Notes: generated by a model from the sequence alone, not told the origin. A DNA stretch of 64,000 nt from Brumimicrobium aurantiacum (GCF_003402975.1 NZ_QURB01000005.1:124001-188000); one strand, 5' to 3'; counted from the stretch's first letter, positions 24,000-33,696 are shown. Numbers and translations: made by a program.

Positions 24000-24434
24000 A
24001 TGAAAGTTAAAATCATTAATCGTTCAAAACACGATTTGCCAAAATACGAAACTAAGGCTTCTGCTGGAGTAGATTTACGTGCAAATATCGACGAGCCATT
24101 CACACTACAATCATTGGAAAGAACCTTAATCAAAACAGGTTTGTTTATGGAAATTCCAGAAAAGTATGAAGCACAAGTTCGTCCAAGAAGTGGATTAGCA
24201 ATCAAACATGGTATTACAGTACTCAATAGTCCTGGAACTATCGATGCAGATTATCGCGGAGAGATTGGAGTCGTTTTAGTGAACCTTTCACAAGAACCCT
24301 TTGTAATTGAAGATGGTGATAGAATTGCTCAACTTGTTTTTTCAAAAGTAAAACAAGCTGAATTTATTGACACAGTAGAATTAACAGAAACCGACCGCGG
24401 AGAAGGCGGATTTGGAAGTACAGGAAAAAAATAA
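24000..24434 (+). CDS. dut: Deoxyuridine 5'-triphosphate nucleotidohydrolase
   Basis: A 144-residue trimeric dUTPase, hydrolysing dUTP to dUMP and keeping uracil out of DNA. All five family motifs are visible: AGVDLRANI (motif 1), [11 protein letters not shown] (motif 2), [14 protein letters not shown] (motif 3), [11 protein letters not shown] (motif 4) and [11 protein letters not shown] (motif 5, which closes over the active site). It is the first gene of an operon with the nucleotidyltransferase, which begins 3 bases after its stop codon. Confidence 0.97.
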   Translation: MKVKIINRSKHDLPKYETKASAGVDLRANIDEPFTLQSLERTLIKTGLFMEIPEKYEAQVRPRSGLAIKHGITVLNSPGTIDADYRGEIGVVLVNLSQEPFVIEDGDRIAQLVFSKVKQAEFIDTVELTETDRGEGGFGSTGKK

Positions 24435-24437
24435 ATC

Positions 24438-25448
24438 ATGAAAATAATCGTACCAATGGCGGGAAGAGGTTCTCGCTTAAGACCACACACCTTAACAGTA
24501 CCAAAACCACTTGTACCTGTTGGTGGAAAACCAATCGTTCACAGACTTGTTGAAGATATCGCAGGTGTTTGTAGCGAACCAATTGACGAAATAGCTTTTG
24601 TTATTGGTGATTTTGGTGAAGAAGCAGAAAAAGAATTAATCGCTGTAGCTGAAAGTCTTGGCGCAAAAGGAAGCATTTATCACCAAACAGAACCTCTTGG
24701 AACGGCTCATGCTGTTTTATGTGCAGAGGAAAAGCTTGACGGTCCTGTTGTTGTAGCATTTGCTGACACACTTTTCAAAGCAGATTTCAAAATCGATCCA
24801 AATGATGATGGAATTTTATGGGTAAAACAAATTGAAGACCCAAGCGCTTTCGGTGTAATTAAAATGAATGACAAGGAAGAAATCGTTGACTTTGTTGAAA
24901 AACCACAAACTTTCGTTTCTGACTTAGCCATGATTGGAATCTACTATTTCAAAGAAGCTGCCGATTTAAAAACAGAATTGAATTACTTAATTGAAAATGA
25001 CATCATCAAAGGTGGTGAATATCAATTGCCAGATGCTTTGAGAAGATTAACTGAAAAAGGTAAAATCTTTAAACCTGGAAAAGTTAACGCATGGTTAGAC
25101 TGTGGAAACAAAGTTGTAACTGTTGATGCAAATAAAAACATCTTGAATTTTGATCAGGAGAAAAATGCTGATTTAGTTGACCCTTCAGCTAAAATCAACA
25201 ACAGTGTGATTATTCCACCGTGTTTTATTGGCAAGAATGTTGTTTTAAACGACAGCGTTGTTGGTCCACATGTTTCTATTGGAGCCAATACAGAGGTGAA
25301 TGGAAGCGTTATTAAAAACACAATTATTCAAGCTGATTCATTGATTGAAAACATTACGTTGAAAGATTCAATGATTGGAAATAAAGCAAATATTAGAAAA
25401 ACACCTCACAATTTAAGCGTTGGTGATTATACCACAATGGATATTTAA
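24438..25448 (+). CDS. Sugar-phosphate nucleotidyltransferase
   Basis: A 336-residue enzyme joining an NTP and a sugar phosphate to an NDP-sugar. The signature IVPMAGRGSRLRPHTLTVPK is at residues 4-23, with KPLVPVGGKPI after it. The C-terminal 100 residues show hexapeptide-like repeats (SAKINNSVIIPP, IGKNVVLNDSVVGPHVSIGAN) that form a left-handed beta helix. Sugar and nucleotide cannot be read from sequence. It sits 3 bases after dut, and its stop overlaps the ATG of the TPR gene (TAATG), showing tight coupling. Confidence 0.93.
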   Translation: MKIIVPMAGRGSRLRPHTLTVPKPLVPVGGKPIVHRLVEDIAGVCSEPIDEIAFVIGDFGEEAEKELIAVAESLGAKGSIYHQTEPLGTAHAVLCAEEKLDGPVVVAFADTLFKADFKIDPNDDGILWVKQIEDPSAFGVIKMNDKEEIVDFVEKPQTFVSDLAMIGIYYFKEAADLKTELNYLIENDIIKGGEYQLPDALRRLTEKGKIFKPGKVNAWLDCGNKVVTVDANKNILNFDQEKNADLVDPSAKINNSVIIPPCFIGKNVVLNDSVVGPHVSIGANTEVNGSVIKNTIIQADSLIENITLKDSMIGNKANIRKTPHNLSVGDYTTMDI

Positions 25449-27181
25449 TGAAAAAACTAGTCTTCATATCATCTTTAGTTCTGCTTACAGTGACGCACTC
25501 CTTTTCACAAAAGGAAGAGTCATTGAAGGAGCAAGCTATAGATGATATTGAATCCCTATCTTCAAAAAACTATCCTTATATCGAACAGTTTCACGAAGCA
25601 GTTCGTGAAAAAATGTCGGGTAATTACGAAGAAGCAAAACGACTCTTAGACAATTGTTTAACTATAAAACAAGATGATGATGCAGTATATTTTGCATTGG
25701 CTGAAATCGCAAAAAAAGAGAACAATGCTTCTGTTGCCTTACGTAATTTAAAAAAAGCCTACGCCATAGACTCTTCTAACATTGCGTATTTACAGGAATT
25801 GGCTTTCACTCATTTTGAAAGAGCTAATTTCGAAGAAGCTGAACTTTTGTTTAAATCATTAATTGAAAAAGAACCTAGGAATTTGGATATTCGCTATGGC
25901 TACAGTAAAATTTTGATTTATAACAAGGCTTATGAACTAGCAATAGACGAATTAAATACGCTTCAAGATCAAGCTGGGATTGTTCCTGAATTGATGAATA
26001 TGAAGGCCGACTTATATGTTGAGCTAAAGCAATTTGACAAAGCTGAGGAAACGCTTTTAAAACTCAAATCAGAATATCCAAACAATAAAGATGTCATCGA
26101 TAATATTGTACATTTTTACAAAAGTCAAGGTGAAGAAGAAAAAGCAAAAGAACTCATAAAGACATTAGCAGAAGAAAATCCAACAAATAAAACTGCGCAA
26201 CTAGCCTTGGCCAATGACCTTTATGAACAAGAAAAATTCAGCAAATTTCTTGAGCTCACACTTCCTATTATCGAAAGTCAAAATATTAGTGTTAAAGAGA
26301 AATTAACTGTACTGAATCAAATCAGGGAAGTCACTAAAAAAGATGATGAAATTCGATTAACCGCGGCTAAATCATTATTCGAATCTCACCCAAAAGATGT
26401 TGAAACAGCCGAACAATATGTCAATGCACTTATTAATCAAGGAGATTCAAAAAAGGCATTAACTATTGCACGCCAATCCGCTAAAGACAATCCTGAAAAT
26501 TATGATGCTTGGCATAGGGTCTTGATTATCGCTACAGTTTTCAATGATTTTCAAGCACTTTATGATGATGGTAAAACGGCACTTGAATATTTCCCTAGTC
26601 TACCATCTCTTTACTTTTTCACAGCTGAGGGTGCCTTAAAACTAGATAAACCTGATGAGGCGATGCAACTACTTGCTGGAGGAGAGATTTACATTTTAGA
26701 CGACACACAACGTGAGGCCTTATTTTCGATGCGTAAAGGAGAGATTTTCTTCTATAAAAAGGAATATAAAAAAGGTATTTTGGCCTTTGAAAAAGCATTG
26801 AGTGACAATAAAAAAGAGGTAAGCATTCCATTAAGCTATGCGCGATGCTTAAGCGAAGCCAATATTGCTACGGAGGTTGCACAAGAATTACTATCAACCA
26901 TTCCACCAGAAAGTCAAAGCACAGATTTCTACATTGCAAAAGCAAAATTGGCAATGCACAAAGGAGAACTAAAAGAAGGAATTGATATACTAGAAGACGG
27001 TATTAAAACACTTTCAAACAATGCTGAACTTTATGATTTACTTGGAGACTTGTATTTCAAAAAAGAATCAATCAACAAAGCCAAAGAAGCCTGGAACATG
27101 GCTTTAACCAATGAATCAAGGAACAAAAATTTAACTAAAAAGATAAACGAAGAAAAACTATATGCTCCAAAATATTACTAA
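25448..27181 (+). CDS. Exported tetratricopeptide-repeat protein
   Basis: A 577-residue protein with a signal peptide (MKKLVFISSLVLLTVTHSFSQ) followed by an array of about 12-14 TPR-like helical pairs, for example GNYEEAKRLLDNCL, NIAYLQELAFTHFERANFEE and KGELKEGIDILEDGI. TPR arrays in this position are common in Bacteroidota and are thought to scaffold envelope or secretion assemblies. Start and stop overlap with the neighbours (TAATG at the start; 20 bases shared with the DUF4292 gene), so the operon is tightly coupled. The precise partner is unknown. Confidence 0.88.
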   Translation: MKKLVFISSLVLLTVTHSFSQKEESLKEQAIDDIESLSSKNYPYIEQFHEAVREKMSGNYEEAKRLLDNCLTIKQDDDAVYFALAEIAKKENNASVALRNLKKAYAIDSSNIAYLQELAFTHFERANFEEAELLFKSLIEKEPRNLDIRYGYSKILIYNKAYELAIDELNTLQDQAGIVPELMNMKADLYVELKQFDKAEETLLKLKSEYPNNKDVIDNIVHFYKSQGEEEKAKELIKTLAEENPTNKTAQLALANDLYEQEKFSKFLELTLPIIESQNISVKEKLTVLNQIREVTKKDDEIRLTAAKSLFESHPKDVETAEQYVNALINQGDSKKALTIARQSAKDNPENYDAWHRVLIIATVFNDFQALYDDGKTALEYFPSLPSLYFFTAEGALKLDKPDEAMQLLAGGEIYILDDTQREALFSMRKGEIFFYKKEYKKGILAFEKALSDNKKEVSIPLSYARCLSEANIATEVAQELLSTIPPESQSTDFYIAKAKLAMHKGELKEGIDILEDGIKTLSNNAELYDLLGDLYFKKESINKAKEAWNMALTNESRNKNLTKKINEEKLYAPKYY

Positions 27182-27974
27182 ATATATTTTCTTTTTTGCA
27201 CTCGCATTATTTTTTACAGCTTGTGGAACAAAAAAGAATGCAGAGGTAGAAAATACTGTCAAATTACCAAAGGTAAAAGAAGAAGTGTTGATCAACCGAT
27301 TGGATAGTCTTTCAAAGCAACGACCTGAGCATTTCTATACAAAATTGAGCTCCAAATATTCAGATAGCAAATACAATGTTTCATTCAAAACTTCAATTCG
27401 AATGAGAACAGACAGTGCTTTACACGCATTAATTACATTTGCTAGAATTCCGATTTACAATACAATGGTCACTCCCGACACCTTAACAATGGTTGATAAA
27501 AGAAACAATTGTTATATGAAGGAAGACATGAATTACCTTAAAACGACATTTGGTGTTGATTTTAAACATGAAAACATTGAAGAATTGATTCTTGGAATGC
27601 CTATTGCCTGGGATTCTTCTATAGAATATCAACAAGTAAAAGACCCATACAACTATGTCGTATCTATGCTTTCTAAAAGAGAAATAAGAAAACTTGATGG
27701 GGATGATGATGTAAATGTTCGGTATTTCATGACAGAAGACACCAAATCATTAAAGAAAATGATTATCGACAGTCCACAAGATTCAACAACAATTAGCGTT
27801 AATTATTACGAAAGAGAAATGGTTAACGGTTATAGTATTCCTTTAGAAGGAGACATCACTGTAGACACCCCAAACGACAATCTGTTCATTAATTTCGAGT
27901 ACAATAAAACGAGTGTAAATGACCCAAGAGTGTTATACTTATCAATTCCAAGCAAATATGAAAGGTGTGAGTAA
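27162..27974 (+). CDS. DUF4292 lipoprotein
   Basis: A 270-residue lipoprotein; leader MLQNITKYIFFFALALFFTAC with the lipid-anchored cysteine at residue 21. The body (FKTSIRMRTDSALHALITFA, then LTMVDKRNNCYMKEDMNYLK) matches the DUF4292 family, an outer-membrane-associated fold related to LolB/LolA-type proteins. It overlaps the TPR gene by 20 bases and the EnvC-like gene by 17, so all are translated from one message. It may help deliver envelope components, by analogy with the fold only. Confidence 0.88.
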   Translation: MLQNITKYIFFFALALFFTACGTKKNAEVENTVKLPKVKEEVLINRLDSLSKQRPEHFYTKLSSKYSDSKYNVSFKTSIRMRTDSALHALITFARIPIYNTMVTPDTLTMVDKRNNCYMKEDMNYLKTTFGVDFKHENIEELILGMPIAWDSSIEYQQVKDPYNYVVSMLSKREIRKLDGDDDVNVRYFMTEDTKSLKKMIIDSPQDSTTISVNYYEREMVNGYSIPLEGDITVDTPNDNLFINFEYNKTSVNDPRVLYLSIPSKYERCE

Positions 27975-29268
27975 AATTCTATTTTTATTGCTTATTGTTA
28001 CTTCTTTTATGTCGACACCATTGTGGTCTCAACCAGGATCTCAACGGCTAAAAAATGAGCAAAAAGCTTTAGAAAAGCAGATTTCTACCACCAAAGACTT
28101 ACTTGAGAAAAGTAAGAAAAACACCAAGTTATCACTTGAAGAAGTCAACCTTATTGAAAGACAAGTTCAATACAGAGAGCAATTACTTCGCAATATTGAT
28201 AACCAAATCCGTTCGTCGGAATTAAAAATTGAACAGAAGGAAGGAAGAATACAAGAACTTAATGCTGAAATTGAAAGGCTAAAAAAACAGTATGCTGATT
28301 TATTACTTTATGCCTATAAGAAACGAAATAAATATGGTGACTTAATGTTTATTTTTAGTGCCAAGACAGTTGAAGAAGCATTAAAGAGAAAGTTATACCT
28401 CGAAAAGTTAGCGGAAATTCAGAAAAAACAGATGCGTTTAATACAACAAAATACTGTTTTGTTAGAAGAAGAAATCATTGCGCTGGATGAAGAAAGAGCA
28501 CAACAACTTCAATTGGCTGAACAAAAGAAAATTGAACGTGCAGAAATCATCAAAACCAAAAAGGAAAAGGAAAAAATTTACAAGCGTTTTAAAGAACAAG
28601 AAGATGAATTGTTGAAAGAACTAAAACAACAAGAAAAAGCGAAAGAGAAATTAAAACAAGAAATTGCCGCAGCGATTCAAAGAGAAATTGCAGCTGAAAG
28701 AGCACGAATTGAAAAAGAGCGTCGTGAAGCAGAAGCAAGAAGAAAAGCAGAGGAAGCGAAAAATGCTGCAAATACACCTACAGTAGAAGCGGAAAAACCG
28801 AAAGAAAAAGATTTCTCTTTAACTGCAGAAAATGTCCTTATTGGAAAAGATTTCGCATCAAACAAAGGAAAGCTACCTTGGCCAGTAGAAAAAGGAACCA
28901 TAACACAAAATTATGGTAAAAATAAGCATCCGAGTTTACCAAACGTTTATACTCAAAACAACGGAGTTGATATTAGTACACCACGAAACGCAAATGTTCT
29001 TGCGGTATATAAAGGTGAGGTAACCAGTGTAATTAACATTCCTGGGGCAGGAAAGGTAGTAATCATTAAACACGGAAATTACAGAACGGTATACTCTAAT
29101 CTACAAGATGTATATGTTACAAAAGGAAGTATGGTAGATACAAAAACCAAGATTGGTTCTTTGTTACCGAATCCCTCAAACGATATTTCTGTAGCTCACT
29201 TTGAAGTACATCATGTCAAAGGAAATTCTGTGAGTCAATTAAATCCAAACCTCTGGATTTCTAAATAA
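27958..29268 (+). CDS. EnvC-like M23-family protein, probable amidase activator
   Basis: The frame is open from 27919, but the ATG at 27958 begins a signal peptide (MKGVSKILFLLLIVTSFMST), so I use it; the protein has 436 residues. A long coiled coil (about residues 30-260, rich in E, K, Q) leads to a C-terminal LytM/M23 domain (GTITQNYGKNKHPSLPNVYT to the end). The usual first ligand motif HxGxD reads NNGVD, and the final HxH reads VAHFEV, so two zinc ligands are missing. That is the state of E. coli EnvC, which activates cell-wall amidases instead of cutting. Last gene of the dut operon; a terminator hairpin follows. Confidence 0.9.
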   Translation: MKGVSKILFLLLIVTSFMSTPLWSQPGSQRLKNEQKALEKQISTTKDLLEKSKKNTKLSLEEVNLIERQVQYREQLLRNIDNQIRSSELKIEQKEGRIQELNAEIERLKKQYADLLLYAYKKRNKYGDLMFIFSAKTVEEALKRKLYLEKLAEIQKKQMRLIQQNTVLLEEEIIALDEERAQQLQLAEQKKIERAEIIKTKKEKEKIYKRFKEQEDELLKELKQQEKAKEKLKQEIAAAIQREIAAERARIEKERREAEARRKAEEAKNAANTPTVEAEKPKEKDFSLTAENVLIGKDFASNKGKLPWPVEKGTITQNYGKNKHPSLPNVYTQNNGVDISTPRNANVLAVYKGEVTSVINIPGAGKVVIIKHGNYRTVYSNLQDVYVTKGSMVDTKTKIGSLLPNPSNDISVAHFEVHHVKGNSVSQLNPNLWISK

Positions 29269-29290
29269 TTCTATTGAAAATCATCAGTTA

Positions 29291-29332
29291 AAATCCTAGG
29301 AATAATCTTCCTAGGAATTTGCTATGTTTTTT
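29291..29332 (+). terminator. Terminator after the dut-envC operon
   Basis: AAATCCTAGGAA pairs with TTCCTAGGAATTT (one extra A) around a five-base loop and is followed by a T-rich tract (29326-29332). It lies 23 bases after the stop codon. Confidence 0.65.
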
Positions 29333-29355
29333 AGTTATAAAATTGAATAAAAACC

Positions 29356-29384
29356 AACAAAAAAAGGGAATTCAATGAATTCCC
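29356..29384 (-). terminator. Terminator of the 53-residue membrane protein gene
   Basis: On the minus strand GGGAATTC, a three-base loop and GAATTCCC form a perfect 8-pair hairpin (29366-29384), followed by a run of T residues (29356-29365). It lies 28 bases after the stop codon. Confidence 0.75.
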
Positions 29385-29411
29385 AGTAGCATTACTTTCT
29401 AAAAACAGGAT

Positions 29412-29573
29412 TTAAACTGTCTCTTGATCTTCTTCAAAAATTTTCTTTGGACGCAATTGCTCAATTGCACCTAATGTAATCCAATATGGAATTACGAAAG
29501 CCATAAGGAAAATTAACAACCAAAAGGCCATTCCCCCAATTAAAAGAAACATAACAATACCGAAAATACTCAT
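29412..29573 (-). CDS. Small membrane protein, 53 residues
   Basis: An ATG at 29573 opens 53 codons: MSIFGIVMFLLIGGMAFWLL continuing into IFLMAFVIPYWITLGAIEQL and a charged tail RPKKIFEEDQETV. Two hydrophobic stretches (about residues 3-30) suggest one long or two short membrane segments, with the charged tail probably inside the cell. A perfect terminator follows the stop codon at the right distance, which supports a real gene. It is divergent from fumC. No family recognised. Confidence 0.7.
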   Translation of the reverse strand: MSIFGIVMFLLIGGMAFWLLIFLMAFVIPYWITLGAIEQLRPKKIFEEDQETV

Positions 29574-29580
29574 GATATAT

Positions 29581-29588
29581 TATTTTTG
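29581..29588 (+). promoter_or_regulatory. Possible -7 promoter box of fumC
   Basis: TATTTTTG fits TAnnTTTG and lies 63 bases before the fumC ATG, just upstream of the start of the divergent small gene. Confidence 0.4.
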
Positions 29589-29651
29589 TAAACTATTATT
29601 GTAAAGTACGCCGTAAAAATAAAAAAATAAATCAATATAAAACGATATCCT

Positions 29652-31046
29652 ATGGAATATAGAATAGAAAAAGACACGATGGGTGAGGTAAAAGTACCTG
29701 CTGACAAGTATTGGGGTGCTCAAACTGAGCGTTCTAGAAACAATTTTAAAATTGGACCAGAAGCTTCAATGCCTTTAGAAATTGTTTATGGTTTCGCTTA
29801 TTTAAAGAAAGCTGCCGCTCACACTAACTGTGAATTAGGTGTTTTATCAGAAGAAAAACGTGATTTGATTTCAAAAGTTTGTGATGAAATCATAGATGGT
29901 CAACACGATGATCAATTTCCATTGGTAATCTGGCAAACAGGTTCTGGAACGCAATCAAACATGAACACGAATGAAGTTATCGCCAACAGAGGACATGTTA
30001 TAGAAGGAAAAAAACTGGGCGAAGGAGAAAGAACTTTGGCTCCGAATGACGATGTAAATAAATCTCAGTCTTCAAACGATACTTTCCCTACAGGAATGCA
30101 CATCGCTATTTACAAGCGTATTGTTGAAACAACTGTACCAGGAGTGAAACACTTACGTGATATTTTAGACCAAAAAGCAAAAGCATTTGCTGATGTTGTA
30201 AAAATTGGACGAACTCACTTAATGGATGCTACACCACTTACATTAGGACAAGAGTTTTCAGGATACGTTGCGCAATTAGACCATGGTTTAAAAGCACTAG
30301 ACAACACAATGGCTCATCTTTCAGAAATTGCATTAGGTGGAACTGCTGTAGGAACAGGAATCAATACACCAAAAGGATATTCGGAATTGGTAGCAAATAA
30401 AATTGCAGAGTTTACAGGTTTACCTTTTGTTACTGCAGGAAACAAATTTGAGGCTTTAGCAGCTCACGACGCATTAGTTGAAACACACGGAGCACTAAAG
30501 CAATTGGCCGTTTCTATCAACAAAATTGCAAATGACATTCGAATGATGGCTTCAGGACCGCGCTCTGGAATTGGAGAAATCATTATCCCAGCAAATGAAC
30601 CAGGATCCTCAATTATGCCAGGAAAAGTAAACCCAACACAAGCAGAAGCAATTACTATGGTTGCTGCACAAGTAATGGGGAATGATGTTGCAATAACAGT
30701 TGGCGGAACACAAGGACACTATGAATTGAACGTTTTCAAACCAATGATGGCAGCAAACGTACTTCAATCTGCTCGATTAATTGGAGAAGCTTGTGTTTCG
30801 TTTGCAGACAACTGTGCAGCAGGAATTGAACCAAATCAAAAACGTATTGATGAATTAGTAAACAACTCATTAATGCTTGTTACTGCTTTAAATACAAAGA
30901 TAGGATATTACAAAGCAGCTGAAATTGCAGGAAATGCACACGAAAAAGGAATCACACTTAAAGAGTCTGCTTTAGAACTAGGGTATTTAACAAGTGAAGA
31001 GTATGACGAATGGGTTGTTCCTAAAAATATGACTGGAGCACAATAG
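29652..31046 (+). CDS. fumC: Fumarate hydratase, class II
   Basis: A 464-residue class II fumarase converting fumarate to malate in the citric-acid cycle. Key elements are [13 protein letters not shown] (fumarate binding), [16 protein letters not shown] (active-site His) and the family signature [11 protein letters not shown] at residues 318-328. The numbering is almost that of E. coli FumC, whose Ser318 and His188 lie in these motifs. Length is normal. Transcription ends at the strong hairpin 31067-31097. No anomalies. Confidence 0.97.
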   Translation: MEYRIEKDTMGEVKVPADKYWGAQTERSRNNFKIGPEASMPLEIVYGFAYLKKAAAHTNCELGVLSEEKRDLISKVCDEIIDGQHDDQFPLVIWQTGSGTQSNMNTNEVIANRGHVIEGKKLGEGERTLAPNDDVNKSQSSNDTFPTGMHIAIYKRIVETTVPGVKHLRDILDQKAKAFADVVKIGRTHLMDATPLTLGQEFSGYVAQLDHGLKALDNTMAHLSEIALGGTAVGTGINTPKGYSELVANKIAEFTGLPFVTAGNKFEALAAHDALVETHGALKQLAVSINKIANDIRMMASGPRSGIGEIIIPANEPGSSIMPGKVNPTQAEAITMVAAQVMGNDVAITVGGTQGHYELNVFKPMMAANVLQSARLIGEACVSFADNCAAGIEPNQKRIDELVNNSLMLVTALNTKIGYYKAAEIAGNAHEKGITLKESALELGYLTSEEYDEWVVPKNMTGAQ

Positions 31047-31066
31047 TCAAAACTCAATTAGACAGA

Positions 31067-31097
31067 AAAGCCGTTTCGAAAGAAATGGCTTTTTTTG
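31067..31097 (+). terminator. Terminator after fumC
   Basis: AAAGCC...GGCTTT with an inner TTTC/GAAA pairing is followed by seven T residues, 20 bases after the stop codon. Confidence 0.85.
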
Positions 31098-31416
31098 TTT
31101 AACAGCAATTTAAAAGAGAATTAACAAATGAAAGAAAACTCAAGCATCCTATATACATCTCCTAGCCCATACACATATATTTAGCTAAATAACAAACACT
31201 TAGGCTTTAGGATTCAAATATAAAAGGAATTTAACACCAAAATCAACTCCCTTTGAAATTTATCATTTGAACAAAATTACATAGTTTTACGTTTAAGACT
31301 TTGTCATTTTCAATGAGTAAACCACTCAATCAATGAAAAAGACTATTTAAAACATGCATTGTGGTAGCCAGAATATTATCTGTACATTACCATCGCTAAA
31401 AACATATAAATTAATT
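31098..31416. other. Leader region of the protease gene, no gene seen
   Basis: About 320 AT-rich bases between the fumC terminator and the secreted protease. I see no open frame with start context, no hairpin with a T-run and no perfect TAnnTTTG box; ACATAGTTTTACG near 31280 is the closest. Confidence 0.5.
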
Positions 31417-33534
31417 ATGAAGAAAATATTACTTTCGTTAACGTTATTTATAGGTGCTTTTTCAACAAGTCAAGCGCAAGAGGTTCACCCTTGTCATACT
31501 GTTGAAAAGACACAAGAGTACTTGTCTACCTTGTCACCTTCCGAAAGAGCAGAATACGAAGAAGAACAAGCTGAATATCAGCTAGACATTCAGGAATACA
31601 TTGACAACAATCCACATTTATTAACTTCAAACAATGGAAATCAAAGAGCGATTCAATATACGCTTCCAGTAGTTTTCCATATTATCCATGAAGGCGGTCC
31701 AGAAAACATTTCGAATGAGCAAGTGATGAATGCCTTAAACCACATGAATGAAGATTATCAAAAGAGTAACGCAACTTGGTCTTTTGTAAATTCTCAATTT
31801 TTGCCAATCGTTGCCGATGTTGAAATCGAATTTAAATTGGCGAAACTTGACAACAATGGCAACTGTACAAATGGAATAACAAGAACATATTCTTCTATTA
31901 CAAATGGTGGAAGTGGAACAGATAGAATTGCAGCTGTTCAAGCACAACACGGAAACTGGCCTGGTAATAAATACATCAACATTTTTGTTGCTAAGGACAT
32001 TGGAGGAGCTGCTGGATACACATACAGACCAAGTAATTCTGGTTTTACAGGAACGACAATGAACAATGGTATTCACGTTCTACACAACTATGTAGGTAGT
32101 ATAGGAACTTCATCTTCTTCAGGAACACACACTTTAACGCATGAAGTAGGACACTGGCTAGACTTACCTCACACTTGGGGAGGAACTAACGATCCAGGAC
32201 TAGCTTCTAATTGTAATGATGACGATGGTGTAGCCGACACTCCTCAAACAATTGGATGGACAACTTGTAATACGAATGGTACTTCATGTGGATCTTTAGA
32301 TAACGTAGAAAACTTCATGGAGTATTCTTATTGTTCTAAAATGTTTACAAATGGCCAAAAAGCACGTATGCATGCTGCTCTAGACAACTCAGTTGGTGGT
32401 AGAAACAATGTACATTCTGCAGCCAATTTAACGGCTACAGGAGTTAATCTTCCAGACGTAATGTGTCAAGCAGATTTTATGGCTGACAGATTAGAAGTTT
32501 GTGCTGGAGGAACTGTCAACTTCCAAGACCTTTCTTACAGTGGACCAACAGGTTGGTCATGGACTTTCTCAGGAGGTAGCCCTTCTACATCAACAAGTCA
32601 AAACCCTTCTGTTACCTACAACACACCAGGAACATACGAAGTTTCTCTTACAGCTGATGATGGTTCTAACTCTAGAACAGAAACTAAAACTGGATACATC
32701 ACTGTACTTCCAACACCAGCAACACTTCCTGTAATGGAAAGCTTTGAAGGAATGAATTCATTGACAAATTCTTTCTGGAACGTTGCTGATCAAGGTAGTA
32801 ATGCTAGATTTGACATTTCTACAAGCGCTGGTTATACAGGTTCAAACTCAGTCGTATTGAGTAACTTTGGTCAAGTAGCTGGAAACATTGACGAATTAAT
32901 TTCTAACCCAATAGATTTATCTCCAGTAGCAACTGAAACAACTTTAAGTTTCCGTTACGCATACAGAAAAAGATCTGACTCAAACGACGAATGGTTAAGA
33001 GTATTGATTTCAAACAATTGTGGTGATAACTGGACAACTAGGAAAACACTAAGAGGAGATGGTATTTCTGAACTAACTTATACAAGTGGATGGACACCTT
33101 CTTCACAAGAAGAATGGGTAACTGTTCACATGACAAACATCACTTCTGCATATTGGACAAGTAATTTTAGATTTAAATTCCAATTTGAGTCTGATGGCGG
33201 TAACAACTTATATTTAGATGACATAAACATCTATGAAGGTTCTGAAGAAGACGAACCATTATCAGTTGAAGACGAAGGATTAATCAAAGCATTTAATGTT
33301 TATCCTAATCCAGCTGACGAAGAAGCAAACGTGACTTTCTCATTGGAAAACAGTCAGAACGTAAATGTTACTTTAACCAATATGATGGGACAAACAATCC
33401 AATCAAATACAGTTCATGCAAACACAGGAAAAAATCTAGTGATGATCAACACTTCTAATGTTGAAGCTGGTATTTACCTTGTTAGTGTAAACATTGGTGG
33501 ATCAAAACAAGTAAAAAGATTGATTATCAAATAA
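31417..33534 (+). CDS. Secreted M43 (pappalysin-like) metalloprotease with PKD and type IX sorting domain
   Basis: A 705-residue secreted zinc protease. The frame is open earlier, but the ATG at 31417 starts the signal peptide MKKILLSLTLFIGAFSTSQA. The catalytic motif HEVGHWLDLPH places His242, His246 and His252; a Met-turn candidate is SKMFTNGQ. A PKD domain follows (FQDLSYSGPTGWSWTFSGG to YITVLP), then a jelly-roll-like region. The C-terminus (FNVYPNPADEEANVTF to QVKRLIIK) is a type A sorting domain, which targets the protein through the type IX system. Pro-region about residues 20-100. Has its own terminator; solitary gene. Confidence 0.93.
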   Translation: MKKILLSLTLFIGAFSTSQAQEVHPCHTVEKTQEYLSTLSPSERAEYEEEQAEYQLDIQEYIDNNPHLLTSNNGNQRAIQYTLPVVFHIIHEGGPENISNEQVMNALNHMNEDYQKSNATWSFVNSQFLPIVADVEIEFKLAKLDNNGNCTNGITRTYSSITNGGSGTDRIAAVQAQHGNWPGNKYINIFVAKDIGGAAGYTYRPSNSGFTGTTMNNGIHVLHNYVGSIGTSSSSGTHTLTHEVGHWLDLPHTWGGTNDPGLASNCNDDDGVADTPQTIGWTTCNTNGTSCGSLDNVENFMEYSYCSKMFTNGQKARMHAALDNSVGGRNNVHSAANLTATGVNLPDVMCQADFMADRLEVCAGGTVNFQDLSYSGPTGWSWTFSGGSPSTSTSQNPSVTYNTPGTYEVSLTADDGSNSRTETKTGYITVLPTPATLPVMESFEGMNSLTNSFWNVADQGSNARFDISTSAGYTGSNSVVLSNFGQVAGNIDELISNPIDLSPVATETTLSFRYAYRKRSDSNDEWLRVLISNNCGDNWTTRKTLRGDGISELTYTSGWTPSSQEEWVTVHMTNITSAYWTSNFRFKFQFESDGGNNLYLDDINIYEGSEEDEPLSVEDEGLIKAFNVYPNPADEEANVTFSLENSQNVNVTLTNMMGQTIQSNTVHANTGKNLVMINTSNVEAGIYLVSVNIGGSKQVKRLIIK

Positions 33535-33556
33535 TACAATCCTAAAAGTAATCGTT

Positions 33557-33588
33557 AAAGCGGACTCAATTGGGTCCGCTTTTTTTTG
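33557..33588 (+). terminator. Terminator after the M43 protease gene
   Basis: AAAGCGGAC pairs with GTCCGCTTT (perfect 9-base stem) followed by a T-run; 23 bases after the stop codon. Confidence 0.9.
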
Positions 33589-33633
33589 TCAATAATTCAA
33601 AACCTTTTTTCTTTTTGACTAAATACGATTTCT

Positions 33634-33641
33634 TATCTTTG
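33634..33641 (+). promoter_or_regulatory. -7 promoter box of lysS
   Basis: TATCTTTG fits TAnnTTTG; TTTG 17 bases upstream (33614-33617) could be the -33 element. Confidence 0.65.
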
Positions 33642-33651
33642 CACCTTATCA

Positions 33652-33666
33652 ACTGCATTGTGCAGT
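33652..33666 (+). promoter_or_regulatory. Small hairpin in the lysS leader
   Basis: ACTGCA-TTG-TGCAGT is a perfect 6-pair hairpin with a 3-base loop, right at the expected 5' end of the lysS message. It may stabilise the transcript; no regulatory class recognised. Confidence 0.4.
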
Positions 33667-33696
33667 AATTTTTTAAATCGGTTAATTAATTAAGCT

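Larger units (their letters stand above)
29269..29651. other. Short gene, two terminators and the fumC leader
   Basis: This 383-base interval between the EnvC-like gene and fumC is not empty. It holds terminator hairpins at 29291-29332 and 29356-29384, a 53-codon gene on the minus strand (29412-29573), and a TAnnTTTG-type box at 29581-29588. Confidence 0.6.
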
